A program made the translations under genes and the position numbers. The notes beneath the pieces are model-generated. The model did no database searches, was not told the DNA's origin, and worked only from the letters and a program-made list of their open reading frames with translations. This document shows positions 52,260 through 60,775 of a DNA stretch of 64,000 bases, one piece after another (the first letter of the stretch is position 1; every line of letters starts with the position of its first letter). This DNA comes from JBGASG01 sp046328035 (GTDB taxonomy: Bacteria; Cyanobacteriota; Vampirovibrionia; Obscuribacterales; Obscuribacteraceae). The stretch is from positions 124,001 to 188,000 of the forward strand of contig JAXLXI010000003.1 of NCBI GenBank assembly GCA_046328035.1. The letters are read 5' to 3'.

Positions 52260-52628
52260 GTGTTCAAAAGAAAGCTCACCGAAGTCGCAGTCGATAGTTT
52301 TACCGAATACCTGCAAGAGCGATTCGAAAAACTGAAACAGCTGGACCTCGACCAGGATGGTCGCAAGGATGTCGACCAGATAATTGAGATCATCGGCAAG
52401 TGCGCTATCAAAGCAAAGGAAACCATCGATGCCACCAACTTCGCAAACATCGCATCAGGGCTTGAACAGGTGATGCAAGGGGCGACCTTGATCGGTCAGT
52501 CGATCGATCAGCAAAAACTACGCGAACTGGGTGTGGAAATCGCTGATGCCTCGCGTCAGTTGACCGCGCTGGGACAGGTGACCATCCAGTATGTGAAGGA
52601 ACATGGTGACAAGGGCACTGAGCGTTAG
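52260..52628 (+). CDS. Small helical protein with EF-hand-like loop
   Basis: 122 residues from a GTG with GGAGGA 7 bases upstream; the longer frame to 52176 runs through the repeat and ribosome site. Residues near 32-43 read DLDQDGRKDVDQ, close to a calcium-binding DxDxDG loop. The rest is helical (VDQIIEIIGKCAIKAKETI, ALGQVTIQYVKEHG). No family is recognised. A role in calcium binding is inferred from the loop alone. Confidence 0.6.
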   Translation: MFKRKLTEVAVDSFTEYLQERFEKLKQLDLDQDGRKDVDQIIEIIGKCAIKAKETIDATNFANIASGLEQVMQGATLIGQSIDQQKLRELGVEIADASRQLTALGQVTIQYVKEHGDKGTER

Positions 52629-52774
52629 GGGAGTCAACAGTATTGTTGACCTTGCATGCTGTAAGACTGGGGTAGAACCGCCTCAGACAATGGGTGTGTC
52701 CCAAGCGGTTCCGCATATCTCAAACGAGACGCGCAGCAAAGGGCGTTGATTACACTTCTGCGAGGAAACCTCTC

Positions 52775-53047
52775 ATGAACCTGAGCTCAATTGCAACCTG
52801 TTACAGGAAACAGCTCCTAGTGGCATTAATGGTAGTTGGCATTTTCTTCGCGTTCACCGGCAATGAGATGGTCGGTCGTGACGCGGTGGCCACCGGCATC
52901 TTGCTGATGATCTCGGCCATGGCTGCAGCGATTATTGCAGCTCTGGGACTATCCAGATTGAGTGACGACACAACAGGTTCCGCATACTGCAACATGCGCC
53001 TGCGCCAGGGCAAGCTTCCCGAACATCGCCAGCCTATTCCCTGGTAA
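52775..53047 (+). CDS. Small membrane protein with two helices
   Basis: 90 residues from the ATG at 52775, which has GAGGA 8 bases upstream. Two membrane helices (LLVALMVVGIFFAFTG and TGILLMISAMAAAIIAALGL) and a basic C-terminal tail. The tail overlaps the convergent phosphotransferase gene by 14 bases. No family is recognised. Confidence 0.55.
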   Translation: MNLSSIATCYRKQLLVALMVVGIFFAFTGNEMVGRDAVATGILLMISAMAAAIIAALGLSRLSDDTTGSAYCNMRLRQGKLPEHRQPIPW

Positions 53048-54017
53048 TGGTGCGACTGATACCAGCTCTCACTTCGTCATAGAGCCAGCTGCGATCATCA
53101 CCCGTGAGAAACTCAAGCAGATTGTTCAGATCAATAAATCGACTGAGCTGCTGCCAGTCAGGATGCAGTTCTCCACCAGCTTCCGTGAAGCCGTTGATGA
53201 AACACGACTGCAGCTGAGGATACTTGTGCTGGTTGCGCAGCATGTTGCCAATGTCGAACAACACGGTGCCGGCGTGAGCAAATTCCCAATCGAGCACCGC
53301 GGAGACGCACCAGGTTTTGCCACCACTACAATTCTTCTGTGACACTAGAAGATTGCGCGGATTGTAATCGCCATGCACAAGACAGGGCGCGCCGCCCGCG
53401 GCTGAGAGCTGCGAGCCGTTCCGCTCGACGAACCTGCTGGTCGCCTCGAACAGATCGTCGCCCAGGCGCTCGCGGACTTCGGGCTTGCTCAGGCACTCTT
53501 TCATATAAGCCGTGGCGTCGTCGCCAAAGGCATGCGCAACCTGCAGTTCGTTGTTGAAGAAACCAGTGGCATCAAATTTGTACTTGCTGATCGCGGCCAG
53601 TACAGATCCGGCGTGTTCGAAGGCATCTTCGATGCCCGCCGTGTCGCCGGCATCGAGCACCGTTTGTAATACCACGCCCTGCCGCCATTCAACAATTGCA
53701 TAACTGCCTGCACCCTCTGCGGCATCAGATGTATGCCCACGCGTTCCACGATATAAAGTGCGCGCCACCGGCACAGTGGCGGCGATCAGATCGGTAATCT
53801 TGGCCTCGCGCTCCACGGCATCCGCGTCACGAGCATAAACCCGTACGACATATGGCGTCGACTGGGCGGAAACGGTCACTTTGTAATTGGTGTTGATCAC
53901 CCCGCCCGTCAAAAGTTCGGCAGACTCAACACGCTGCCCCGCGAAGACCGGCTGAATCATAGCCGTCAACTCGGGCTCGCTCAGTTCGACTATGTCAAAG
54001 CGCCGGTTGGTTGCCAT
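53034..54017 (-). CDS. APH-family phosphotransferase
   Basis: 327 residues from the ATG at 54017; the in-frame extension to 54161 would run into the divergent Tex gene. It has the aminoglycoside-phosphotransferase/choline-kinase fold: nucleotide loop LLTGGVINTNYKV, VVRVYARD lysine-equivalent strand, catalytic LVHGDYNPRNLLV and metal-binding VLDWEFAHAGTVLFDIGNML. It phosphorylates a small hydroxylated substrate such as an amino sugar, homoserine or choline. It is probably not a resistance gene in this context. It diverges from tex across 37 bases. Confidence 0.82.
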   Translation of the reverse strand: MATNRRFDIVELSEPELTAMIQPVFAGQRVESAELLTGGVINTNYKVTVSAQSTPYVVRVYARDADAVEREAKITDLIAATVPVARTLYRGTRGHTSDAAEGAGSYAIVEWRQGVVLQTVLDAGDTAGIEDAFEHAGSVLAAISKYKFDATGFFNNELQVAHAFGDDATAYMKECLSKPEVRERLGDDLFEATSRFVERNGSQLSAAGGAPCLVHGDYNPRNLLVSQKNCSGGKTWCVSAVLDWEFAHAGTVLFDIGNMLRNQHKYPQLQSCFINGFTEAGGELHPDWQQLSRFIDLNNLLEFLTGDDRSWLYDEVRAGISRTITRE

Positions 54018-54054
54018 AACGCGATAGTCTCTCACATAGGTTAAAATCTCAGCC

Positions 54055-56190
54055 ATGGTAAATGATAACGTCGGTCGCGTAGCCGACGAACTAAAGCTGA
54101 ATATCGCGCAAGTCAGGGCAACCGCGTCATTGCTTTCAGAAGGGGCGACCGTTCCCTTCATCTCGCGCTATCGCAAAGAGGCGACCGGATCTCTTGATGA
54201 GGTGGCGATTGCCGCCATTCGCGATCGCCTGGAAGAGCTGGAAGAACTTGATAAGCGACGCGCGAGCATCATCAAGTCGCTGCAAGAGCGTTCGCTTCTG
54301 ACACCGGAATTGGAAAAGCAAGTTGCCGGATGCAAAACACTGACCGACCTGGAAGACGTCTATTTGCCGTTTCGTCCCAAGCGCAGAACTCGCGCCATGG
54401 CTGCCCGCGAAAAAGGATTGGAACCGCTGGCCCAAAAGATCTTCTCATTCGAAAGCAAAGATCCCGCCGCCGATGCCGCCGCTTTCGTCGACGGCGACAA
54501 GGGTGTGGAGACGGCGGAGGATGCCCTCGCCGGTGCCCGGGACATCATCGCCGAACTCGTCAACGAAGATGCAGCCACTCGCGGTCAGATGCGCACATAC
54601 TGGGAGCAGCAAAGCTCCATCGACTCAGTGGTGGCAAAGGGCAAAGAGCAGGAGGGCGCCAAATTCAGCGACTACTTTGACTGGGTCGAGCCGATCAAAG
54701 CAGCGCCTTCACACCGCGTCCTGGCTATTTTGCGTGGTGAGAACGAAGGCTTCTTGAAAGTAGAAATTTCGCCGCCCGCTGAAGAAGCTTTGAACCGCTT
54801 GCACCGACGCTACTTGACGAAACAGGGCAAAGCCGCCGATCAGATTCGCCTGGCTATCGACGATTGCTACAAAAGATTGCTGGCGCCGTCGATGGAAACA
54901 GAAATGCGCGACGTGCTTAAAAAACGCGCCGACTCAGAAGCGATCAAAGTATTCACGAGCAACCTCAGGGAGCTGTTGCTCTCACCACCTCTGGGCCGCA
55001 AGCGCGTGCTCGGACTTGATCCGGGATTGCGCACCGGTTGCAAAATAGTTTGTCTGAACGAACAGGGTGCGCTACTGGCGCACGACGTCATCCACCTGCT
55101 CGGCTCATCCACCACCGATGCTGCCAATAAGCTGGCAAAATGGTGCGAACAGTACAAGGTTGAAGCGATTGCAGTGGGCAACGGCACCGGCGGACGGGAA
55201 GCAGAGACTTTTGTGCGCGACCTGATCAAGTCCGGCAAACTGCCTGGCAAGCCTCTCGTAGTCATGGTTAACGAGAGCGGTGCTTCGATCTATTCGGCCT
55301 CTGAAGTAGCTCGCGATGAGTTTCCCGATCACGATGTCACCGTGCGCGGTGCTGTATCAATTGGCAGGCGTCTTATAGATCCCCTGGCAGAACTGGTGAA
55401 AATCGACCCCAAGTCGATCGGCGTCGGTCAATACCAGCACGATGTCGATCAGTCAGCCCTGAAACGCAGCCTCGATGATGTCGTCGTCAGTTGCGTCAAT
55501 ACGGTAGGCGTCGAACTCAACACCGCCAGCAAGCAGTTGCTTACGTATGTTTCGGGACTGGGTCCGCAACTGGCTGCCGGCATCGTCAAGTTTCGCGATG
55601 AAAACGGCGCGTTTCGCTCCCGCGACGCTCTCAAAAAAGTGCCGCGCCTCGGTGCTAAGGCGTTCGAGCAGGCAGCCGGCTTCTTGCGCATACACGACGC
55701 CGACAATCCACTGGACAACAGCGCGGTGCATCCTGAAAGCTATCACATAGTCAATCAAATCGCTAAGGACCTTGGTCGTTCAGTGAAAGACCTGCTCGGT
55801 GATGACCAGCTGCGTCAGCGCATCGATCTCAAAAAATACGTGTCCGACAAAGTCGGATTGCCCACTCTCAACGACATAGTCCAGGAAATAGCCAAACCTG
55901 GACGCGACCCGCGCGAGCCGCTCAATCCGGTGAAATTCGCTGACGGTATAACCAAGCCGGAAGATTTGAAAGTCGGTATGTCGCTGGAAGGTGTGGTCAC
56001 CAACGTCACCGCTTTTGGTGCCTTCGTCGATGTCGGCGTTCACCAGGATGGTCTGGTGCATATCAGTCAACTCGCCGATCGTTTCGTCAAAGATCCGCAC
56101 GAAGTAGTGAAGGTCCACCAGAAGGTCAAGGTAAAAGTGGTGAGTGTCGACCTCGACCGTAAGCGTATCGCCCTCACCATGCGCGTTTAG
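54055..56190 (+). CDS. tex: Tex-family RNA-binding transcription accessory protein
   Basis: 711 residues. The N-terminal helical part includes TVPFISRYRKEATGSLDE. The YqgF/RNase H-like domain starts at KRVLGLDPGLRTGCKIVCLNEQG (about 320-450). Helix-hairpin-helix motifs follow (LKKVPRLGAKAFEQAAGFLRI). The C-terminal S1 domain is VGMSLEGVVTNVTAFGAFVDVGVHQDGLVHISQLADRFV. The length is slightly shorter than the usual 770. It binds nucleic acid and is linked to transcription and stress survival. Confidence 0.93.
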   Translation: MVNDNVGRVADELKLNIAQVRATASLLSEGATVPFISRYRKEATGSLDEVAIAAIRDRLEELEELDKRRASIIKSLQERSLLTPELEKQVAGCKTLTDLEDVYLPFRPKRRTRAMAAREKGLEPLAQKIFSFESKDPAADAAAFVDGDKGVETAEDALAGARDIIAELVNEDAATRGQMRTYWEQQSSIDSVVAKGKEQEGAKFSDYFDWVEPIKAAPSHRVLAILRGENEGFLKVEISPPAEEALNRLHRRYLTKQGKAADQIRLAIDDCYKRLLAPSMETEMRDVLKKRADSEAIKVFTSNLRELLLSPPLGRKRVLGLDPGLRTGCKIVCLNEQGALLAHDVIHLLGSSTTDAANKLAKWCEQYKVEAIAVGNGTGGREAETFVRDLIKSGKLPGKPLVVMVNESGASIYSASEVARDEFPDHDVTVRGAVSIGRRLIDPLAELVKIDPKSIGVGQYQHDVDQSALKRSLDDVVVSCVNTVGVELNTASKQLLTYVSGLGPQLAAGIVKFRDENGAFRSRDALKKVPRLGAKAFEQAAGFLRIHDADNPLDNSAVHPESYHIVNQIAKDLGRSVKDLLGDDQLRQRIDLKKYVSDKVGLPTLNDIVQEIAKPGRDPREPLNPVKFADGITKPEDLKVGMSLEGVVTNVTAFGAFVDVGVHQDGLVHISQLADRFVKDPHEVVKVHQKVKVKVVSVDLDRKRIALTMRV

Positions 56191-56243
56191 GGGCGCCAGA
56201 CGCCAAGCGGTTATACTTGGTAACCTCCGGCGAGGTTGACGGT

Positions 56244-57317
56244 TTGACTTCCGAAATGGCAACTCAGCGCCTGACCCAGGGCAAAGAAGCACTGGCACGG
56301 GGCGATTTTAAGCAGGCGCTCAAAGAGTTGAGCGTGTCCATCAGCCTCAATCCCAGCATCGATGGATATGTTCAAAGAGCCGAAGCCAACTTCAATACCG
56401 GCAACATCAAGGCGGCGCTGCTAGACCTCAACCGGGCTGAGGAAATCTACGCGAAAAACGGCGACGCTGAAAAAGACGAGGCAGACACCTGGCAACAAAC
56501 AATCGAGCAGGCACGCAACCGGTATGAAGGTGCCGCCAGTGATTCGCAAGGTCCGCCAGTCAGAGAGACCATCTCGATTTTGGTCCCGACGGCGCTGGAA
56601 GATCTGGCTGACGTTATCGTCCGCATCAGCAACCGCCCTGAGCTGTCCACTGACGGCGAAACCATGATGTCCACCGAAGGCACAGTCGTGTACGACATCG
56701 AAGTCTTCGAGCGCAACGCCGATTGGGGCGCGCTCATGGTCGAGATCTCCGAAGGACACGTCTCATCCGATGTGGCCGACGCGATTACGTCGCACAATAC
56801 TTTCGTACATATCAGCGCGCCAAATTGGGACATCGCCCAGGGCACCACCGGGCAGGTCGATCTGGCAACACAAACTTTGTCGATGCTGGAACCCCTCATG
56901 CGTGCTCTGAGCGCACCGGCGGTTTTAATGCGCAACTCCAATGCCGTGCACACCCACGAAGAAGTGCAGGCACTGTGCGCGGATACCTCCAGCGATAATC
57001 TGCCCAACGCCTTCGCCAAACTGTACAACTCCGGCAGCGAGTTGTTTTCAGCCGGTATGCATGCCCTCGGTTATGCCGATGTCGAGATTCCCTACTCGAT
57101 CATGAAATTCGATGTGGCGGTGGACGTGCTCTGCGAGTTTCTTGTCTTCCAGTTGATCAATGAAACCTGGGAAGAAAAAGATCCGATTACTTTCGAATCG
57201 GCTGTCACCGGCGGTAAGTACGAATTCGAATTGCGCGAATGCGGACGCTTCACCGAGCATGGCAATGCTCGCTTCAATCCCTATGGGCTGTGGACGATGA
57301 TCCGCGCTCTCGAATGA
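56244..57317 (+). CDS. TPR protein with DUF4261-like domain
   Basis: 357 residues from a TTG with GAGG 8 bases upstream; ATG 56256 and TTG 56217 are alternatives. An N-terminal TPR pair (ALARGDFKQALKELSVSISLNPS, AEANFNTGNIKAALLDLNRAEEIYAKNG) is followed by a 240-residue domain containing HNTFVHISAPNW and FDVAVDVLCEFLVFQLINETWEEKDPITF that resembles DUF4261-type immunity or regulatory proteins. Its stop overlaps the next start (ATGA). Function unknown. Confidence 0.6.
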   Translation: MTSEMATQRLTQGKEALARGDFKQALKELSVSISLNPSIDGYVQRAEANFNTGNIKAALLDLNRAEEIYAKNGDAEKDEADTWQQTIEQARNRYEGAASDSQGPPVRETISILVPTALEDLADVIVRISNRPELSTDGETMMSTEGTVVYDIEVFERNADWGALMVEISEGHVSSDVADAITSHNTFVHISAPNWDIAQGTTGQVDLATQTLSMLEPLMRALSAPAVLMRNSNAVHTHEEVQALCADTSSDNLPNAFAKLYNSGSELFSAGMHALGYADVEIPYSIMKFDVAVDVLCEFLVFQLINETWEEKDPITFESAVTGGKYEFELRECGRFTEHGNARFNPYGLWTMIRALE

Positions 57318-57838
57318 GATTGGCTATAATGACAAGCATGCACCAGTGTTCAACTACGAAAATCAAATGCTTCGTTTGCGGCAGGAATATCTGCGAAGAA
57401 TGCATGACGGTCAGCAAAGATTCGCTGCGCTGTCAGTTCTGCGAGAGGACTTTTAAGAAACAGAACCCTATGCCCAAGCCTCTGTCACCCAAAATGACTC
57501 TAGCACTCGCCACCACCTTCATCAGCTTCATGATGATCAAGTTTTTGAACATCATCTCCGTCTGCATGACCTGAATAAGCCAGTACTTGCTGGTAGCGGC
57601 GCTACTGGGTATCGGTCTCTCGGCTCTCCTGCTCAACAAACTGGCTCACACGGCTCCCAGGGACCAGGTTCCTCTGGTGATCGGCTGCATTATCGCGGGG
57701 ACGCTGGCCTGCTACCTGGCTGATTATGCCTACGCAGCCGGCTCCGGACATCCGTGGCTTCCTCCCGTCACTCAGCTCTTCTATGTCGGGCTGATTGTTT
57801 TGACGGTTGCAATCAGGCTGCGCCAGAGTGCCCGCTAG
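57314..57838 (+). CDS. Zinc-finger membrane protein interrupted by in-frame UGA
   Basis: The first segment (57314-57574) starts in a four-base ATGA overlap with the preceding gene. It has a B-box-like zinc finger (CFVCGRNICEECMTVSKDSLRCQFC) and one membrane helix ending NIISVCMT, then TGA. The same frame continues without another stop to 57838 with three more membrane helices (LLVAALLGIGLSALLL, VPLVIGCIIAGTLACYLADYAYA, LFYVGLIVLTVAIRL). The UGA would place selenocysteine in a Cys-Met-Thr-Sec (CxxU) motif. A hairpin GTAGC-GGC-GCTAC (57593-57605) begins its loop 23 bases after the UGA. Otherwise this is two genes (the second from TTG 57587, with no ribosome site) or a nonsense mutation. Confidence 0.5.
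57593..57605 (+). promoter_or_regulatory. Possible SECIS-like hairpin after the second in-frame UGA
   Basis: GTAGC/GCTAC form a 5-bp stem with loop GGC, extendable by two G-U pairs. The loop starts 23 bases after the UGA at 57572-57574, the same distance as in the gene at 17442. The loop is short, so support is weaker than for that first candidate. Confidence 0.3.
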
Positions 57839-57928
57839 ACACCACTTGTCAAGAAACCTGAATTCTGGCAGTATTCCGCCGACTGGCTTAAAATGGGCGA
57901 ATTCGAATTTGCACGGAGTTGTTTTGCG

Positions 57929-58765
57929 ATGAGTTATTTTGCGATGGCGGTTTCCATTCTCTGCGCGACGGCGCTTATCTCAATTCCCACTGCCATGGCC
58001 CAACTGAATATTCAGGGCGATGACGGCAGCACGGTTCAGATCGGACCGGGCGGCATCAATGTCCACTCCAATACCGGCAAACATTCCAACGTTCAGATCA
58101 CGCCGGGAGGCATCAAAGTCAACTCGACGCCCTCGGCAAAAACCAAATCTACTACTGTGACGACGACGCGAGTTGGAGGCGGCGGATCCAGCGTTCGCAC
58201 CACGACTACCACCGCCACAGGCTTCAACTTAAAGAGCGCCCTCGCCAAGCTGGAGATGTCGGCGTACGGCAAAGCAAATGAAAGCGCTCCGATCATCCAG
58301 CGTATCCAAAAGTTGGAGATGGACAATCTCGGTCACACCGGCACCGGCTCCAACATAGCGCGCGTGCAATCACTGGCAGTCGCCATGGGAGTGAATCTTT
58401 CCGGCACCGGTGGTGGCGGAGGCGCCCGTACCAGTGTCACCACAAATACCACCACAACCGAAACGATCGTCAACACATCAAATGCACAACCCACTCCGCC
58501 AATCTGGGCGATCACCGACGATCATCATTCGGGGACATATTTCTGCAACAACTCGATTGTTTCCATTTCTTCCAATCACTGCAATCTGATACTCACGGGA
58601 CACTGCAAACAGCTCTCCATCACCGGCAACCACAACAATGTCCAGGTCGAACGCGCCGGCGGCATCGATACACCAGGCAACCATAACACGGTGATGTGGG
58701 TTAAGACGCCCATGCCTGCCGTCTCTAATTACGGCAACTACAACAATATCGGCCGGTTCCAGTAA
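57929..58765 (+). CDS. Exported protein with DUF3060-like C-terminus
   Basis: 278 residues from the ATG at 57929 (CGGAG about 10 bases upstream; ATG 57893 is an alternative without a ribosome site). Signal peptide ILCATALISIPTAMAQ. Two near repeats follow (VQIGPGGINVHSNTGKHSN and VQITPGGIKVNSTPSAK), then a Thr-rich linker, a helical part, a second Thr-rich linker and a C-terminal beta-helix-like block (GTYFCNNSIVSISSNHCNLILTGHCKQLSITGNHNNVQV) like DUF3060. It is probably a cell-envelope protein; function unknown. Confidence 0.65.
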   Translation: MSYFAMAVSILCATALISIPTAMAQLNIQGDDGSTVQIGPGGINVHSNTGKHSNVQITPGGIKVNSTPSAKTKSTTVTTTRVGGGGSSVRTTTTTATGFNLKSALAKLEMSAYGKANESAPIIQRIQKLEMDNLGHTGTGSNIARVQSLAVAMGVNLSGTGGGGGARTSVTTNTTTTETIVNTSNAQPTPPIWAITDDHHSGTYFCNNSIVSISSNHCNLILTGHCKQLSITGNHNNVQVERAGGIDTPGNHNTVMWVKTPMPAVSNYGNYNNIGRFQ

Positions 58766-58768
58766 ACG

Positions 58769-59908
58769 GTGGCACCTGCCCCGGCGAAGATTCTGGTGGC
58801 CGGTGCCGCCGGCTACTTCGGCCGCATCATGGTCGACGAACTGCTGTCATTCACCGACTATCAGGTGGTGCTAGCCGGGCGCAATCTGAACGCGCTGCGC
58901 TCACTGCAACAAGTTCACGCAACCCATATCTCGCGCCTTTCGGTGATCGAATTGCATCTAGATCGCCGGAATTCGGTGTCTGCTGCGCTGGAAAATATTG
59001 ATGTAGCGGTGTGCGCTGCCGGACCCTTTCAAGCGATACCACACTTTCTTCTCGAAGAATGCCTCACCCGCGGCATCCACTATATAGACATGGCGGATGA
59101 CCGCCCGTTCGTCTCCACCACGCTCTCACTGGCGGCAAAGTGTACGCCGCGGTCTGCTGTTTGCTCCGGATGGTCTACAGTGCCCGCTCTGTCGGCTCTG
59201 CTGGTGGAAGCGGTGCGCGAGCGGTTTCAAACTATCGATGAAATTCACATTCAGATCGCACCGGGCAATCGCTCGCCTCGTGCACCAGGCACGGTGGCAT
59301 CGCTCCTCAGCTCGATGGACCGCCGCTTTGATATCATGCAGGGCGGCAAATGGCAAAACGTCCGGGGCTGGTCGCACCGCCGCATATTTTACTTTCCGCA
59401 GCCGGTCGGGGCACGCGCCGGCTATCTGATCGATGTGCCGGATCACTTCCTTTTTCCGGAAATTTTCTCCGCGCAAACTGTGGAGTTTCGTGCCGGCGCC
59501 GAAGTCGATCTCTTCAATCATGGCCTTTCCATGCTTACCCAGCTATCCGCCTCCGGTCTCGTCAAATCATGGCTTCCCTTTCAGGATGTTCTGCAGTGCG
59601 GCATGTCTATGTTCGGATTTCTCGGCACCGATAGCGGTGCAGTGGGAGTCGCAGTGCGCGGACAAAAAGACGGTCGTCGCGTGGGAGTTCGTCATTGTTT
59701 GATTGCAAACACTCGCGGTCAAAACATTCCCGTCATGCCGGCGGTGGCGATGGTATCACGGCTGGTGAATGGCAACCAGAATGAAGCCCAGACATTTGCC
59801 GGACCAGTGCCCTACAATACCTGGCTGAGCACCGAGCAGCTGGTCGCTGAATGCGGCAAGCGTGGATACAACTTGACGGTCGAAGAGTGTGAGGAAACTT
59901 CCAGATGA
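58769..59908 (+). CDS. Saccharopine-dehydrogenase-like NAD(P)-binding protein
   Basis: 379 residues. The Rossmann start KILVAGAAGYFGRIMVDELL is followed by VVLAGRN and VAVCAAGPFQAIPHFLLEECLTRGIHYIDMADDRPFV, typical of saccharopine-dehydrogenase-related reductases. The gene begins at a GTG 3 bases after the previous stop and overlaps the next gene by four bases (ATGA). The true substrate is unlikely to be saccharopine. Confidence 0.8.
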   Translation: MAPAPAKILVAGAAGYFGRIMVDELLSFTDYQVVLAGRNLNALRSLQQVHATHISRLSVIELHLDRRNSVSAALENIDVAVCAAGPFQAIPHFLLEECLTRGIHYIDMADDRPFVSTTLSLAAKCTPRSAVCSGWSTVPALSALLVEAVRERFQTIDEIHIQIAPGNRSPRAPGTVASLLSSMDRRFDIMQGGKWQNVRGWSHRRIFYFPQPVGARAGYLIDVPDHFLFPEIFSAQTVEFRAGAEVDLFNHGLSMLTQLSASGLVKSWLPFQDVLQCGMSMFGFLGTDSGAVGVAVRGQKDGRRVGVRHCLIANTRGQNIPVMPAVAMVSRLVNGNQNEAQTFAGPVPYNTWLSTEQLVAECGKRGYNLTVEECEETSR

Positions 59909-60588
59909 CCTGGCGACGCAGACTTTCGATCTCTGCCTGGATTGCCTTCGCAATTCATCTGATCGCCAACGGCACCATGGCTCTGATTTTGCGCAACGGG
60001 TTGGCCGTCAACCCGGATTTGCACAGTCGCATCGAGTTCGTCGCCTCGCAACGCAGCTTGTGGGTGGCGGCCTGGCTGCCATGGACAGCCGCGTCTCTCA
60101 GCATATTCGCGGTTATTGTTTGCTTCAGGCAAGCTCACAAAAACCAGGTGCAGTCTCCGCACTTGCTGCAAATGGCGATATTCGCCTGCTTGATTGGCAT
60201 GGGCTTCGACCTGAATGGACAGATCTTCGCCGTGACGCTGCTACCTGATGCAGCCCAGGCTGCGCTTCAGCAATCGCCATCTGCCGAGCAACACTTCAAG
60301 AACTACTACAACCTGTTGATCATGATGAGCGGCGCAGCTGGAAATCTGGGCTATACGGTAGCCACGCTACTCTGCGCCCTCCCGGCTCGCAAGCTCTACC
60401 CCCGCTGGGTCAGCCTGGCAGCCGTTTCAGTCGGAATTCTGGGCGTGCTGGAGACAGTTTCCTGCCTGGTCGACTCGCTCCTACTGCAAATCGTATTGAA
60501 CGCCGCCCTCTTCCCAGCCCTCTCTGTGTGGCTAGTTGGCGTCGCCTTGACCGCCGCGCGAACGCCATCGACGACTGCGAGCGAGTAG
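59905..60588 (+). CDS. Membrane protein of unknown function
   Basis: 227 residues with about six membrane helices (ISAWIAFAIHLIANGTMALIL, AAWLPWTAASLSIFAVIVCF, MAIFACLIGMGFDLNGQIFAV, LLIMMSGAAGNLGYTVATLL, then two near the end). It is translationally coupled to the saccharopine-dehydrogenase-like gene through an ATGA overlap, so the two probably work on the same compound. No family is recognised. Confidence 0.65.
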   Translation: MTWRRRLSISAWIAFAIHLIANGTMALILRNGLAVNPDLHSRIEFVASQRSLWVAAWLPWTAASLSIFAVIVCFRQAHKNQVQSPHLLQMAIFACLIGMGFDLNGQIFAVTLLPDAAQAALQQSPSAEQHFKNYYNLLIMMSGAAGNLGYTVATLLCALPARKLYPRWVSLAAVSVGILGVLETVSCLVDSLLLQIVLNAALFPALSVWLVGVALTAARTPSTTASE

Positions 60589-60775
60589 CCGAAACAGCCC
60601 AAAAGGCGCAGCCCACGGCATTGTACAGGTTGTTAAATGCCAAACGTTTCTTCCTTTAACCAGGTGGCATAAATAGGTACAGTTCACTTTTACCTCTGCA
60701 AAAAGCGAGCCCGTTATTTCAAATCAAGAAACCATCGATGGTCTGGTCCAGGCCATCAAGCTCTCACCGGAAAAC

